Below, one piece after another: positions 26,528 to 37,320 of a stretch of DNA of 55,610 nt. Origin of the DNA: Clostridiales bacterium (GTDB lineage: Bacteria; Bacillota; Clostridia; Lachnospirales; Lachnospiraceae); contig JAJQBI010000014.1 in assembly GCA_021203365.1 (NCBI GenBank), forward strand, positions 1-55,610, read 5' to 3'. The notes below the pieces were generated by a model. The model had not been told where the DNA came from. It saw only the letters and a list, made by a program, of their open reading frames with translations, and searched no databases. The translations under genes were made by a program, and so were the position numbers. Positions within the stretch are counted from its first letter, which is position 1, and each line of letters opens with the position of its first letter.

Positions 26528-27079
26528 ATGGAAGAAAGAAAGCGGAAGAATCGCCGGGCTTATCTGAACGATTACCAGAAGGATGCCTCCGGCGCTTACG
26601 TATACAAAGGAAAGGTCTATAAGTGGAAAAGCCCGCGGAAGGCCTCCCTTCGAAAGCTCTGGCTTTTCTCAGGCCTGGCTTTCGGCGCCCAGATCGCCGC
26701 CGGCTGCATCCCGGAAACCGGGATGGGCGGCCGGCCCTGGGTGATCCTTCCCTATGTGGCCGCTCTGGCCGCCGCCCTGTCTGCGCTGTGGGGAGTCTGG
26801 ACACTTACGGACGGAGGGGATCCGGTTCGGGAGCATGTATACAGGCAGAGTGTGGGGAGTCTTCCCGCCAGAACCATGGCGACGGTTCTGTTTTCCGGAG
26901 GTGCGGCCCTGGGGGAGCTGGTAAATTTTTTCTGGAAAAGCCAGTTTACGGGAAGCACTGCGGGGGCGGTGACGTTTTTGCTTCCGGAGGCAGGATGCCT
27001 GCTCTGTGCTGTGCTTTTGCAGCGGACCCTGCGCGGACTGAAGTGGGAGAGCTCCGGGGACGGGAATGGTAAACAGTGA
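26528..27079 (+). CDS. Membrane protein of unknown function
   Basis: A 183-residue protein. A basic, tyrosine-rich N terminus of about 40 residues precedes four hydrophobic segments (about 45-62, 72-92, 116-137 and 145-163). I do not recognise the family. Its ATG directly follows the TGA of the oligopeptidase gene with no intervening base, so it is probably translated by coupling. The downstream importer operon has its own promoter at 27110-27138. The charge pattern puts the N terminus in the cytoplasm. Confidence 0.65.
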   Translation: MEERKRKNRRAYLNDYQKDASGAYVYKGKVYKWKSPRKASLRKLWLFSGLAFGAQIAAGCIPETGMGGRPWVILPYVAALAAALSALWGVWTLTDGGDPVREHVYRQSVGSLPARTMATVLFSGGAALGELVNFFWKSQFTGSTAGAVTFLLPEAGCLLCAVLLQRTLRGLKWESSGDGNGKQ

Positions 27080-27109
27080 CAAAAGAAGAGCGAATTGTCT
27101 GAAAATAAT

Positions 27110-27138
27110 TTGACTTTCCCGGGCCGGTGTAATATACT
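27110..27138 (+). promoter_or_regulatory. Promoter of the oligopeptide ABC importer operon
   Basis: TTGACT (27110-27115), 17 bases, then TATACT (27133-27138), followed by a short leader with AGGAGGA before the GTG start of the binding-protein gene. Confidence 0.8.
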
Positions 27139-27174
27139 TATTGTACCTGAAAAAGAAAAAAGGAGGAACAGGAT

Positions 27175-29550
27175 GTGAAGAAGAGAACAAAACAGCTGCT
27201 GGCCATGGCTGTGGCAGCTACAATGACAATGTCTCTTTGCGTCAGCGCTTATGCTGAGGACGGGGGGACTGAAACTGAGGCCAGTACGGATGGCAATACA
27301 CTGGTGGCGTCTGTAACCGGGGTGGAACAGAAGTTTTCCCCGTTTTTCGCTGCGAGTGTGGACGATGTGAATATCATGGAGATGACTCAGGTTCTTCTGA
27401 TGGATACGGACCGGGTAGGGGAGCCGGTGCTCTCCGGGATTGAGGGTGAGACCCGCAGCTACAATGGCACGGACTATACCTATACCGGCGCTTCGGACAT
27501 TGTGATCACCGAGAACGAGGACGGAACGGTGACCTACAGTGTTACCATGCGGGACGACATTCAGTTTTCCGATGGTACCTATGCGGATATTGACGATGTG
27601 ATTTTCTCCATGTATGTGTTCCTGGATCCAACCTATGACGGATCCACAACCATGTATTCCTCTCCGATTCAGGGACTGGAGGAGTATCGCAGCGGTATGG
27701 AATCTCTGTACAGTCTTCTGATTGAGGCCGGGGAGGACAATACGGATTTCACTTACTGGACAGAGGAACAGCAGACTGCATTCTGGAGCGAGGGACTGCC
27801 GGAGGCGGGCGCCGCTTTCGCCCAGACCATTGTGGATTACGTGATGTCCAGCTACCTGGACGACGAGTATGCCTCCATGATCGGCAGCACCGCAGAGGAA
27901 ATCTCTGAAAATGAGGGACTGCAGGTGGCCTTCGGCATGATAATGTGGGGCTTCGCGGAAGGGCTGAATGACGATGGCCTCTTCGTGGATGCGCTGGGAA
28001 ATACCTATGACCTGGCAAACGGGGAATATCCCACCACTGCGGATTACTGGGCAAATCTGGAAGCCATGTATGCGGGAGAGGACGGTGTGACCGATTATGT
28101 CACCTTAAGTGACACGGAGGCGGCCTCCAGTGGTCTGTTTACTTATCTGGACGACGCGTACACCATCGGTGTCTCCACAGGAAATTCCGCGGATTCCATC
28201 TCCGGGATTGTCCGCACCGGTGATTACAGCATGGATGTTATCACCGCGGAGCTGGATGCCACATTTATCTATAACCTGGGCATCTACATTGCACCCCTTG
28301 CCTACTATGGAGATGAGAGTCTTTACGACTATGAGAACAATTCCTTTGGCTTTACAAAGGGTGATCTGAGCATCGTACGGGAGAAAACCACCGTGCCCAT
28401 GGGGGCCGGTGCCTATGTTTTCAACGAGTTTTCCAACGGCGTGGTATATATGGAAGCAAATCCCTACTATTATAAGGGAGAGGCCGCGACCAAATATCTG
28501 AATTTTGTGGAGATTACATCTGAGGACGATAAGGTGTCCGGCGTTACCACAGGCACCATTGATATCGCGGATCCCTCTTATTCCGCGGAGAGAGCGGATG
28601 AGATCGCCGGCAACAATGAAAATGGGGAGCTGAGCGGAGACGCAATCACTACCTATCTGTATGATTTCCGCGGATACGGATATATCGGGATCAGCGCCAA
28701 CCGGGTAAACGTGGGCGGCGAAGCGGATTCAGAGGCTTCCAGAAATCTGCGGAAGGCATTCGGCACGATTTTTGCCGTATATCGCGACGAGTCTGTGGAC
28801 TCCTATTACGGAGAGACGGCATCGATTGTGAATTATCCGATTTCCAACACCAGCTGGGCTGCGCCCCAGGTGACGGATGACGGATATCAGGCGGCCTATT
28901 CTGTAGGTGTGGACGGAAACGCCATTTATACAGATGACATGAGTGTGGATGACCGGTACGCGGCAGCGCTGGAAGCGGCTCTGGCATACTTTGAGGCGGC
29001 CGGCTACACTGTGGAGGATGGAGTAATCACAGCGGCCCCGGAAGGAGCCTCCCTTACCTATACCGTACATATCGGCGCAAGCGGAAGCGGAGATCATCCG
29101 TCCTTCCTGCTGCTGAGCAATGCGTCGGAGGCGCTTGCCACCATCGGCATTACTCTGGAGATCAATGACCACGCCAACGCCAGCGAGCTGTACGCGGCTT
29201 ATCAGTCAGACGCGGCGGATATGTGGGTGGCCGCCTGGCAGGCATCTGCGGATCCGGATATGTATCAGCTGTACCACAGCGAGGGAAGTACGAACTACTA
29301 TATGATCAATGATGAGGAGCTGGATGAGCTGATCCTGGCGGCCCGCCAGACCACGGATCAGACCTTCCGCAAGAGCCTTTATAAGAGCGCCATGGAGATC
29401 ATCATGGACTGGGGTGTGGAGATTCCGGTATATCAGAGAAGTGAAATGTATATTGTTTCCACCGAGCGTGTCAACAATGATACGGTTGCATCCGATATGA
29501 CGCCCTACTGGAGCTGGATGAAGGAAGTCGAAAAGATTGAGATGAACTGA
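27175..29550 (+). CDS. Extracellular solute-binding protein, family 5 (oligopeptide/dipeptide type), unusually large
   Basis: A 791-residue protein with a signal peptide ([20 protein letters not shown]..., likely cut after AYA). The only Cys, in MSLCVSA, is not in a good lipobox, so membrane anchoring is uncertain. SBP_bac_5 features include [31 protein letters not shown], a central region with [18 protein letters not shown] and a late [23 protein letters not shown]. Family members are usually 500-600 residues; here about 200 acidic residues are added around residues 150-330. GTG is taken as the start because the overlapping ATG is followed directly by TGA. A stem-loop separates it from the permease genes. 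Confidence 0.92.
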   Translation: MKKRTKQLLAMAVAATMTMSLCVSAYAEDGGTETEASTDGNTLVASVTGVEQKFSPFFAASVDDVNIMEMTQVLLMDTDRVGEPVLSGIEGETRSYNGTDYTYTGASDIVITENEDGTVTYSVTMRDDIQFSDGTYADIDDVIFSMYVFLDPTYDGSTTMYSSPIQGLEEYRSGMESLYSLLIEAGEDNTDFTYWTEEQQTAFWSEGLPEAGAAFAQTIVDYVMSSYLDDEYASMIGSTAEEISENEGLQVAFGMIMWGFAEGLNDDGLFVDALGNTYDLANGEYPTTADYWANLEAMYAGEDGVTDYVTLSDTEAASSGLFTYLDDAYTIGVSTGNSADSISGIVRTGDYSMDVITAELDATFIYNLGIYIAPLAYYGDESLYDYENNSFGFTKGDLSIVREKTTVPMGAGAYVFNEFSNGVVYMEANPYYYKGEAATKYLNFVEITSEDDKVSGVTTGTIDIADPSYSAERADEIAGNNENGELSGDAITTYLYDFRGYGYIGISANRVNVGGEADSEASRNLRKAFGTIFAVYRDESVDSYYGETASIVNYPISNTSWAAPQVTDDGYQAAYSVGVDGNAIYTDDMSVDDRYAAALEAALAYFEAAGYTVEDGVITAAPEGASLTYTVHIGASGSGDHPSFLLLSNASEALATIGITLEINDHANASELYAAYQSDAADMWVAAWQASADPDMYQLYHSEGSTNYYMINDEELDELILAARQTTDQTFRKSLYKSAMEIIMDWGVEIPVYQRSEMYIVSTERVNNDTVASDMTPYWSWMKEVEKIEMN

Positions 29551-29578
29551 CGGAAAGGTTCTTAGATCAAGGGAATCA

Positions 29579-29611
29579 TTCGCCTGCGTTCTGTATCAGG
29601 ACGCAGGCGAA
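29579..29611 (+). other. Intercistronic stem-loop
   Basis: The perfect 11-bp arms TTCGCCTGCGT (29579-29589) and ACGCAGGCGAA (29601-29611) lie between the binding-protein gene and the first permease gene. There is no U tract after it, so it is more likely an mRNA-stabilising or partial-attenuation structure that gives more binding protein than permease. Confidence 0.65.
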
Positions 29612-29669
29612 CTTATAATGGATAAAAATACGGTTTTTGTCCGTTATAACTACACGAAAGGAAAAAAGT

Positions 29670-30659
29670 ATGCGAAAGTATATCGTTAAGCGTCTTTTGT
29701 TATCCGTGCTCATCCTGATCCTGGTGGCTTTTATTATTTACGCTCTTATGCGCTGCCTGCCCACTTCTTATGTTGAGTCTATGGCCATGCAGCGTTCTAC
29801 GGCCCCCGGATCCAAAAGCTATGAGGAATGGCTGGCACAGCTGAATGCCCAGTATGGACTGGATAAGGGGATTATTCAGGGCTTTATCGGCTGGTGTGCC
29901 CAGGCCATCCGCGGTGAGTTCGGAGACAGCTGGAAGTTCACGGTTCCGGTTACGGAAAAATTCTTCGAGGTGATTCCTGTGTCCTTTGCCATGGCAGGAA
30001 TCTCATTTCTTCTGGAGCTTGTCATCGCCATCCCTCTGGGGGTGATCGCGGCTGTCCGGCAATACTCAAAAACCGATTACGCCATTACAACGGTGTCCCT
30101 CATTGGCATGTCGCTTCCCGCCTTCTTTTTTGCTGCCCTTCTGAAGCTGGTTTTTTCAGTGAAGCTGGGCTGGTTTGACCTGACGGGACTGGTGGGAAGA
30201 AATTATGCGCAGCTGGATGCCTGGGGAAAATTCTGGGATATGGCACATCATCTGGTGCTTCCCATTCTCACCCTGGTGATTGTATCCATTGGATCTTTGA
30301 TGCGGTATACCCGCACAAATATGCTGGAGGTCCTGAATTCGGATTATATCCGCACGGCCCGGGCGAAGGGACTGTCTGAAGGCCGGGTCATCTATCATCA
30401 TGCGTTTCGCAACACGCTGCTTCCCATTGTGACCATTATCGGCTCCTCTCTTCCGGGGCTGTTTTCCGGGGCTCTGATCACGGAAACTCTCTTTTCCATT
30501 CCAGGCATCGGGTATGTTTCCTATCAGGCCATGGTGGCCGGGGATATCCCCTTCAGTATGTTTTTCATGTGTTTTATCGCCATATTGACTCTGGTCTGTA
30601 ATCTGCTTACAGATATCATGTATGCGGTCGTGGATCCCCGTGTCCGCGTGTCAGCGTAG
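29670..30659 (+). CDS. Oligopeptide ABC transporter permease, DppB/OppB type
   Basis: A 329-residue permease with the usual start MRKYIVKRLLLSVLILILV, six hydrophobic segments and the EAA loop SDYIRTARAKGLSEGRVIYHHAFRNTLLP, here seen as TARAKGLSEGRVIYHHAFRN. ATG 29670 follows AAGGAAAA. It forms the membrane channel with the product of the next gene. Confidence 0.96.
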   Translation: MRKYIVKRLLLSVLILILVAFIIYALMRCLPTSYVESMAMQRSTAPGSKSYEEWLAQLNAQYGLDKGIIQGFIGWCAQAIRGEFGDSWKFTVPVTEKFFEVIPVSFAMAGISFLLELVIAIPLGVIAAVRQYSKTDYAITTVSLIGMSLPAFFFAALLKLVFSVKLGWFDLTGLVGRNYAQLDAWGKFWDMAHHLVLPILTLVIVSIGSLMRYTRTNMLEVLNSDYIRTARAKGLSEGRVIYHHAFRNTLLPIVTIIGSSLPGLFSGALITETLFSIPGIGYVSYQAMVAGDIPFSMFFMCFIAILTLVCNLLTDIMYAVVDPRVRVSA

Positions 30660-30673
30660 GGAGGGGTGCGATT

Positions 30674-32239
30674 GTGAGCGATAAGGATCTGAAAAAAACA
30701 AATGGACAGAATGCTCCGGAAACAGAGGAATATTCACTGAATGATGACCGGCGTGTCAGAGTCCTGACTCCCGGCGCCATGGTGGCGAAGCGATTCTTCC
30801 GGAACCGGCTTGCCATTGTGGGTATGGTTATGCTGATCGCCATGTTTGTGTTTTCCTTTGTGGGCGGTTTTATCAGCCCATACGATGAAAATCAGCAGTT
30901 TTATACCTATGAATACCAGTCAAAGCAGTTTGCAGGCGTAGTCCGCAATGAGGATTTTCGGTATCTGGAGGCGGATGGGCAGGAATTCGGTTCGATTGTG
31001 CAGGCCTATTTTCTTCTTGGCTATAACAACTCCAGCGGGGAGGAGGATTTTTCCTTTGAGTATAAGGGGGTTACCTATGAAGTAACTCTGGAGGGACCGG
31101 ACTTTTACTCGGTCTATGTGGACGGCGTGCTGACAGGCATGGCGTTTAAGGATATCGTGAGCTCTGAGGGAGAGGAGCTGAGCTTTAATGTGAAATTTGA
31201 AGCTCTGAAGGCCTATACCAACGGGGAAACCGCCTTTGAGGCGGACGGTGTTTCCTACACAATGGACGAGGACGGCAATATCGGGCTTGCAGACGGAACC
31301 GTGGCCGGTTATATCAGCCGTTTTGTTGTGACTCCCACCGGAACCGGCGTGACCATTTCCAGACAGTTTAAGGAGGAACTGGACGAGGCCATCACCAACG
31401 ATGAGACGGAATTTGTGTTTACAGAGGAGGATGGCACGGTCAGCACCTATGAGTTGAGTTATGAGGCTTTTACGGACAGCTGGACCGTCAATCAGGAAAC
31501 GGCTACCTATGTATACGATTCTTATGCGGCGCCTTCGAAGGCGCACTGGCTGGGTACCGACCGCAACGGCATGGATATGCTGACCCGACTGATGTACGGA
31601 GGAAGAGTATCCCTGGTGATCGGCTTTATTGTGGTTCTGATCGCGGGAGTGCTTGGAATTATTCTTGGCGGACTTTCCGGTTATTTTGGCGGATGGGTGG
31701 ACAATCTGATCATGCGTGTCGTGGATGTGTTCTGGTGCATTCCTTCCACGCCCCTGATGATTATTCTGGGAGCGGCCATGGATGCCATGAATGTGGATCC
31801 CCAGATACGAATGCTTTACCTGATGCTTCTTCTTGGCTTCCTCAGCTGGCCCTCTGTGGCCCGTCTGGTCCGGGGACAGATTCTGTCACTGCGGGAGCAG
31901 GAATTCATGGCGGCCGCGGAGGCCTGCGGAATCCGATCCTCAAGGCGTATTTTCCGCCACCTGATTCCCAATGTCATGCCGCAGCTGATCGTCTCCTGCA
32001 CCATGATGCTGGGAAGTACGATCATCACCGAGGCCACCCTTTCTTTCCTCGGCCTTGGGGTCAAGTTCCCCTTTGCCTCCTGGGGAAATATTATTAACGA
32101 TGTAAACAGTACCTATGTCATGACGAATTACTGGTTTATCTGGATACCGGCCGGCATTTGTCTGCTGGTGACGGTACTGGGATTTAACTTCGTCGGAGAT
32201 GGACTTCGGGACGCCTTTGACCCGAAGATGAAACGGTAA
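30674..32239 (+). CDS. Oligopeptide ABC transporter permease, DppC/OppC type, with a large extracytoplasmic insertion
   Basis: A 521-residue protein, whereas DppC/OppC proteins are usually about 280-320. The first membrane segment is at 45-68 (LAIVGMVMLIAMFVFSFVGG). The conserved HWLGTDRNGMDMLTRL that normally follows within 40 residues only appears near residue 290. The stretch of about 200 residues between them is acidic, predicted outside the membrane and beta-rich, and contains two similar pieces (FEYKGVTYEV and FEADGVSYTM). The EAA loop EFMAAAEACGIRSSRRIFRHLIPN is normal. GTG start after GAGGGG. The insertion may contact the equally enlarged binding protein. Confidence 0.94.
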   Translation: MSDKDLKKTNGQNAPETEEYSLNDDRRVRVLTPGAMVAKRFFRNRLAIVGMVMLIAMFVFSFVGGFISPYDENQQFYTYEYQSKQFAGVVRNEDFRYLEADGQEFGSIVQAYFLLGYNNSSGEEDFSFEYKGVTYEVTLEGPDFYSVYVDGVLTGMAFKDIVSSEGEELSFNVKFEALKAYTNGETAFEADGVSYTMDEDGNIGLADGTVAGYISRFVVTPTGTGVTISRQFKEELDEAITNDETEFVFTEEDGTVSTYELSYEAFTDSWTVNQETATYVYDSYAAPSKAHWLGTDRNGMDMLTRLMYGGRVSLVIGFIVVLIAGVLGIILGGLSGYFGGWVDNLIMRVVDVFWCIPSTPLMIILGAAMDAMNVDPQIRMLYLMLLLGFLSWPSVARLVRGQILSLREQEFMAAAEACGIRSSRRIFRHLIPNVMPQLIVSCTMMLGSTIITEATLSFLGLGVKFPFASWGNIINDVNSTYVMTNYWFIWIPAGICLLVTVLGFNFVGDGLRDAFDPKMKR

Positions 32240-32253
32240 GGGAGGCTGAGATT

Positions 32254-33402
32254 ATGGCAGGAAAAAAATCTGAAGGCTATCTCTCCGCCAAGGAGTCCCG
32301 GCGGATTTCCAGAGAGAACCGCAGAATTACCAATGAGTTTGAGAAAAAACACAAGCGCAGGCATGTGCCGGAATCGGAATATATAACCCGGATGCGGGAT
32401 GAGAGCAATGTTGTGGAATTTGACGACCTTCACACCTATTTCTTTACGGACACGGGTACGGTGAAAAGTGTGGACGGAGTAAGCTTTGATGTGCCGGCCG
32501 GCAAGACCGTGGGGATTGTGGGGGAATCCGGATGCGGAAAATCCGTGACCAGTCTGTCCCTGATGCAGCTGGTGCAGCGTCCCCAGGGACAGATCGTTTC
32601 CGGAGAGATCCGCCTGAATCTGGGGGACAAAGCCTATGAGATCTCCAGGGTTCCGCTGGAGGCCATGCAGAAAATCCGGGGAAATTATGTGTCCATGATT
32701 TTCCAGGAGCCCATGACCAGCCTGAACCCGGTTTTCCGCATTGGCGCCCAGGTGGACGAGGTGATCGCGCTCCACGATGGAGAAGGGAAAAGCAAGGAGG
32801 ACATAAAGCAGCGCACCCTCCAGCTGCTGGAGATGGTGGGCATTGCCAACTGTGAGGGCGTTTACCGTATGTATCCCCATGAGCTTTCCGGCGGTATGCG
32901 TCAGCGTGTGATGATTGCCATGGCGCTGGCCTGCAGTCCGAAGGTCATTATCGCGGACGAACCGACGACGGCCCTGGATGTGACCATCCAGGCGCAGATC
33001 CTGGATCTGCTTCGCCGTTTGAAGGATCAGATCAATTCTTCCATTATGCTGATCACCCATGATCTGGGGGTAATCGCGGAGATGGCGGATTATGTGGTGG
33101 TCATGTATGCGGGCCGCATTGTTGAAAAAGGCACCGCCGAGGAGATTTTTGAACATCCCAGCCATCCCTATACCATCGGTCTGATGGCGTCCAAGCCGGT
33201 AGTGGGAAAGCAGGTGGATAAGCTCTATTCCATTCCGGGCAAGGTGCCCAATCCCGTCAATATGCCGGATTACTGTTACTTTAAGGATCGCTGTGAAATG
33301 TGCGTGGAGGGCTGCGCCGGGAAATATCCCGGGGAAATTGCCTTAAGTCCCACCCACAGGGTGAGCTGTTATCGATACTATGAAAAGGAAGGGGAGGCGT
33401 AA
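32254..33402 (+). CDS. Oligopeptide ABC transporter ATPase, DppD/OppD type
   Basis: A 382-residue ATPase. Walker A GESGCGKS, signature LSGGMRQRV, Walker [13 protein letters not shown], and the C-terminal oligopeptide-transporter domain with [14 protein letters not shown], whose cysteines may hold an iron-sulfur cluster as in related proteins. An extra basic N-terminal stretch of about 48 residues precedes the domain. Its stop codon overlaps the ATG of the next ATPase gene. Confidence 0.96.
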   Translation: MAGKKSEGYLSAKESRRISRENRRITNEFEKKHKRRHVPESEYITRMRDESNVVEFDDLHTYFFTDTGTVKSVDGVSFDVPAGKTVGIVGESGCGKSVTSLSLMQLVQRPQGQIVSGEIRLNLGDKAYEISRVPLEAMQKIRGNYVSMIFQEPMTSLNPVFRIGAQVDEVIALHDGEGKSKEDIKQRTLQLLEMVGIANCEGVYRMYPHELSGGMRQRVMIAMALACSPKVIIADEPTTALDVTIQAQILDLLRRLKDQINSSIMLITHDLGVIAEMADYVVVMYAGRIVEKGTAEEIFEHPSHPYTIGLMASKPVVGKQVDKLYSIPGKVPNPVNMPDYCYFKDRCEMCVEGCAGKYPGEIALSPTHRVSCYRYYEKEGEA

Positions 33403-34457
33403 TGGGAGGGAAGAGTGAAAAGAAAACAGCGGCAGATGCGGACCGTCATTTTACGCCGGTCACCTATGACCCTCAGTATATTCTGATGGTCAACGGACTG
33501 AAAAAATATTTCCCCATTAAGGGCGGCATGATCACCCATACGGTGGGCTATGTGAAGGCTGTGGACGGCGTTACCTTTAACTTAAAGCGGGGGACGACCA
33601 TGGGGCTGGTGGGAGAGTCCGGCTGCGGAAAAACCACCACCGGCCGGACCATTCTTCGTCTGGCGGGAGAAAAAACCGACGGCCAGGTGCTTTTCAACGG
33701 GCAGGAGGTTTATGATTTATCTGCGAAGGAAATGCGCCCCATGCGCACGAAAATGCAGATTATTTTCCAGGATCCCTTTTCCAGTCTTTCTCCCCGTATG
33801 CCGGTGGGAGAAATCATCGGGGAGGCTGTCAAAGAACACAATCTGGTGAGCAAAGAGGAGTACAGCGATTATCTGGATAAGGTGATGGATGACTGCGGAC
33901 TTCAGCCCTTTCACAAGGATCGCTATCCCCACGAGTTTTCCGGCGGACAGCGCCAGCGTATCTGTATCGCCCGCGCTCTTGCCCTGAATCCGGAATTTGT
34001 GGTATGTGACGAGCCGGTATCCGCCCTGGACGTCTCCATTCAGGCGCAGATTATCAATCTTTTGAAGGAACTGCAGGAGAAACGCAGCCTGACCTATCTG
34101 TTTATCTCCCATGACCTGTCTGTGGTGGAGCACATCTCGGATGTGGTAGGGGTGATGTATCTGGGAAGCCTGGTGGAATATGGCGCGACAGAGGATATTT
34201 TCCGCCGTCCCCTTCACCCGTATACGGAAGCGCTGTTCTCAGCGATTCCCATTCCGGATCCGAAGGCGAAGATGAACCGGATCGTTCTGGAAGGATCGAT
34301 TCCCTCCCCGGCCAATCCTCCTTCCGGATGTAAGTTCCACACGCGCTGCGCGAAGTGTACCGGGCGGTGTAAGGAGGAGACGCCCAGGCAGGTGGAGGTG
34401 GAACCCGGGCACTATGTAGTCTGCCATCTCTATGATACCAGGGTCAAAAGGTCATGA
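33402..34457 (+). CDS. Oligopeptide ABC transporter ATPase, DppF/OppF type, with 3' end supplied by a repeat element
   Basis: A 351-residue ATPase with Walker A GESGCGKT, signature FSGGQRQRI, Walker B FVVCDEPVSALD and the C-terminal domain with CKFHTRCAKCTGRC. It forms a heterodimer with the preceding ATPase. The reading frame runs into copy 2 of the dispersed repeat at 34434; the last seven residues (DTRVKRS) and the TGA are encoded by the repeat. The conserved part ends before that (VVCHLY), so function is probably intact, but the native stop has been lost. Confidence 0.96.
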   Translation: MGGKSEKKTAADADRHFTPVTYDPQYILMVNGLKKYFPIKGGMITHTVGYVKAVDGVTFNLKRGTTMGLVGESGCGKTTTGRTILRLAGEKTDGQVLFNGQEVYDLSAKEMRPMRTKMQIIFQDPFSSLSPRMPVGEIIGEAVKEHNLVSKEEYSDYLDKVMDDCGLQPFHKDRYPHEFSGGQRQRICIARALALNPEFVVCDEPVSALDVSIQAQIINLLKELQEKRSLTYLFISHDLSVVEHISDVVGVMYLGSLVEYGATEDIFRRPLHPYTEALFSAIPIPDPKAKMNRIVLEGSIPSPANPPSGCKFHTRCAKCTGRCKEETPRQVEVEPGHYVVCHLYDTRVKRS

Positions 34458-34663
34458 ATGGAACATTTATGTTCCAATTCATGACATCTTGACCCGCCCA
34501 AAACATGAGGAAGTAGCCATTTTGGCTAATATATTAGCCAAAATGAGCGGATTCCGAATGTTTTTGAGAATTCCGGGAGTGCGAAGCACGGACACCCGCA
34601 GGGCGCTCTGTGAGGGAATTCTCAGGTATCATAGGGGTCAAATACTTTTGACCCCAACATCAT
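34434..34663. repeat. Dispersed MITE-like hairpin element, copy 2 (longest copy)
   Basis: About 230 bp starting GATACCAGGGTCAAAAG and ending CTTTTGACCCCAACATCAT. It contains, in order, a hairpin GGTCATGAATGGAACAT / ATGTTCCAATTCATGAC, a perfect 28-bp palindrome at 34518-34545 (CATTTTGGCTAAT and its complement), the arms TGAGAATTCC / GGAATTCTCA around a GC-rich block, and a final hairpin GGGGTCAAA / TTTGACCCC. It carries no gene of its own beyond the short 3' end of the ATPase frame. Confidence 0.85.
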
Positions 34664-34697
34664 AAAATTCGGATCTGGAAAGTCGGAGCGTTTGAAA

Positions 34698-36055
<1,358 letters not shown>

Positions 36056-36069
36056 AGGAGAATAAGAAA

Positions 36070-37260
36070 ATGAATGTATTAGTAATCAACTGTGGAAGCT
36101 CATCCTTAAAATATCAGTTAATCGATTCAGACAGTGAGAAGGTTCTGGCCAAGGGTCTTTGCGAGAGAATCGGCCTGGACGGGCGTCTTGTGTACCAGAA
36201 GGCAGGCCTTGAGAAGGAGATCACCGAGGCTTCCATGCCCACCCATAAGGAGGCCATTCAGCTGGTGCTTCAGGCGCTGACCAACGAGAAAACCGGCGCC
36301 ATTGCCAGCCTTGAGGAGGTATCCGCCATCGGACACCGGGTGGTACACGGCGGTGAGAAATTTGCCAGCTCCGCGGTGATCACCGACGAGATGATCGCCG
36401 CAGTGGAGGACTGCAATGACCTTGCGCCTCTGCACAATCCCGCAAACCTGATCGGTATCCGCGTCTGCGCGGAGCTGATGCCCGGCGTGCCCCAGGTCGG
36501 CGTGTTTGACACGGCCTTCCATCAGACCATGCCGCCCAAGGCTTATCTCTATGGACTGCCCATTGAGTATTATAAGAATTATCAGGTGAGAAGATACGGT
36601 TTCCACGGAACCTCCCACAGCTTTGTTTCCAAGAGAGCGGTGGAATTCCTGGGGCTTGACAGGGACAATTCCAAGGTGATTGTCTGCCATCTGGGAAATG
36701 GCTCCTCCATCAGCGCGGTGGTGAACGGAAAATGCGTGGATACCACCATGGGTCTTACCCCGCTGGAGGGCGTGGTAATGGGAACCCGTTCCGGCAGCAT
36801 TGACCCGGCCATTATCGAGTACATTGCCAAGAAGGAAAATCTGGATATTGCCGGCGTGATGAATGTTCTGAATAAGAAATCCGGTCTGCAGGGTATGTCC
36901 GGTGTTTCCAGTGACATGCGCGATCTGGAAGAAGCCATTGAGGCAGGCAATGAGGATGCGAAGAACGCGGTGGATGTTCTCTGCTACGGAATCGCCAAAT
37001 ATGTGGGCGGCTATGTGGCGGCCATGAACGGCGTGGATGCCATCATCTTTACAGCCGGAATCGGTGAGAACGATGCCAATGTCCGCAGAACCGTGTGCTC
37101 TTATCTTGGTTATCTGGGCGCAGAGCTGGACGAGGAAGCCAACAGCGCACGGGGCGAGGACAGAGTGATCTCCACCCCGGATTCCAAAGTAAAGATCGCC
37201 GTGATCCCCACCAACGAGGAGCTGGCAATCTGCCGGGATACAGTGGCACTTGTGAAATAA
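36070..37260 (+). CDS. ackA: Acetate kinase
   Basis: A 396-residue kinase that makes ATP from acetyl phosphate. Diagnostic are the start MNVLVINCGSSSLKYQL, GHRVVHGGEKF, NLIGIRVC, VFDTAFHQTMPPKAYLYGLP, YGFHGTSHSFVS, CHLGNGSSISAV, TMGLTPLEGVVMGTRSGSIDP and FTAGIGEN. AAAGGAG lies 10 bases before ATG 36070. It forms an operon with pta. A strong promoter for yceD begins six bases after its stop with no evident terminator between. Confidence 0.98.
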   Translation: MNVLVINCGSSSLKYQLIDSDSEKVLAKGLCERIGLDGRLVYQKAGLEKEITEASMPTHKEAIQLVLQALTNEKTGAIASLEEVSAIGHRVVHGGEKFASSAVITDEMIAAVEDCNDLAPLHNPANLIGIRVCAELMPGVPQVGVFDTAFHQTMPPKAYLYGLPIEYYKNYQVRRYGFHGTSHSFVSKRAVEFLGLDRDNSKVIVCHLGNGSSISAVVNGKCVDTTMGLTPLEGVVMGTRSGSIDPAIIEYIAKKENLDIAGVMNVLNKKSGLQGMSGVSSDMRDLEEAIEAGNEDAKNAVDVLCYGIAKYVGGYVAAMNGVDAIIFTAGIGENDANVRRTVCSYLGYLGAELDEEANSARGEDRVISTPDSKVKIAVIPTNEELAICRDTVALVK

Positions 37261-37265
37261 TTTTG

Positions 37266-37294
37266 TTGACAAACCCCTCCTTCCTATGTATAAT
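37266..37294 (+). promoter_or_regulatory. Consensus promoter of yceD-rpmF
   Basis: Perfect TTGACA (37266-37271), 17 bases, perfect TATAAT (37289-37294), as expected for a ribosomal protein gene. The leader before the yceD ATG is about 20 bases. Confidence 0.9.
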
Positions 37295-37320
37295 GGTACA
37301 AGTGTGGATAGGAGTTGCTT

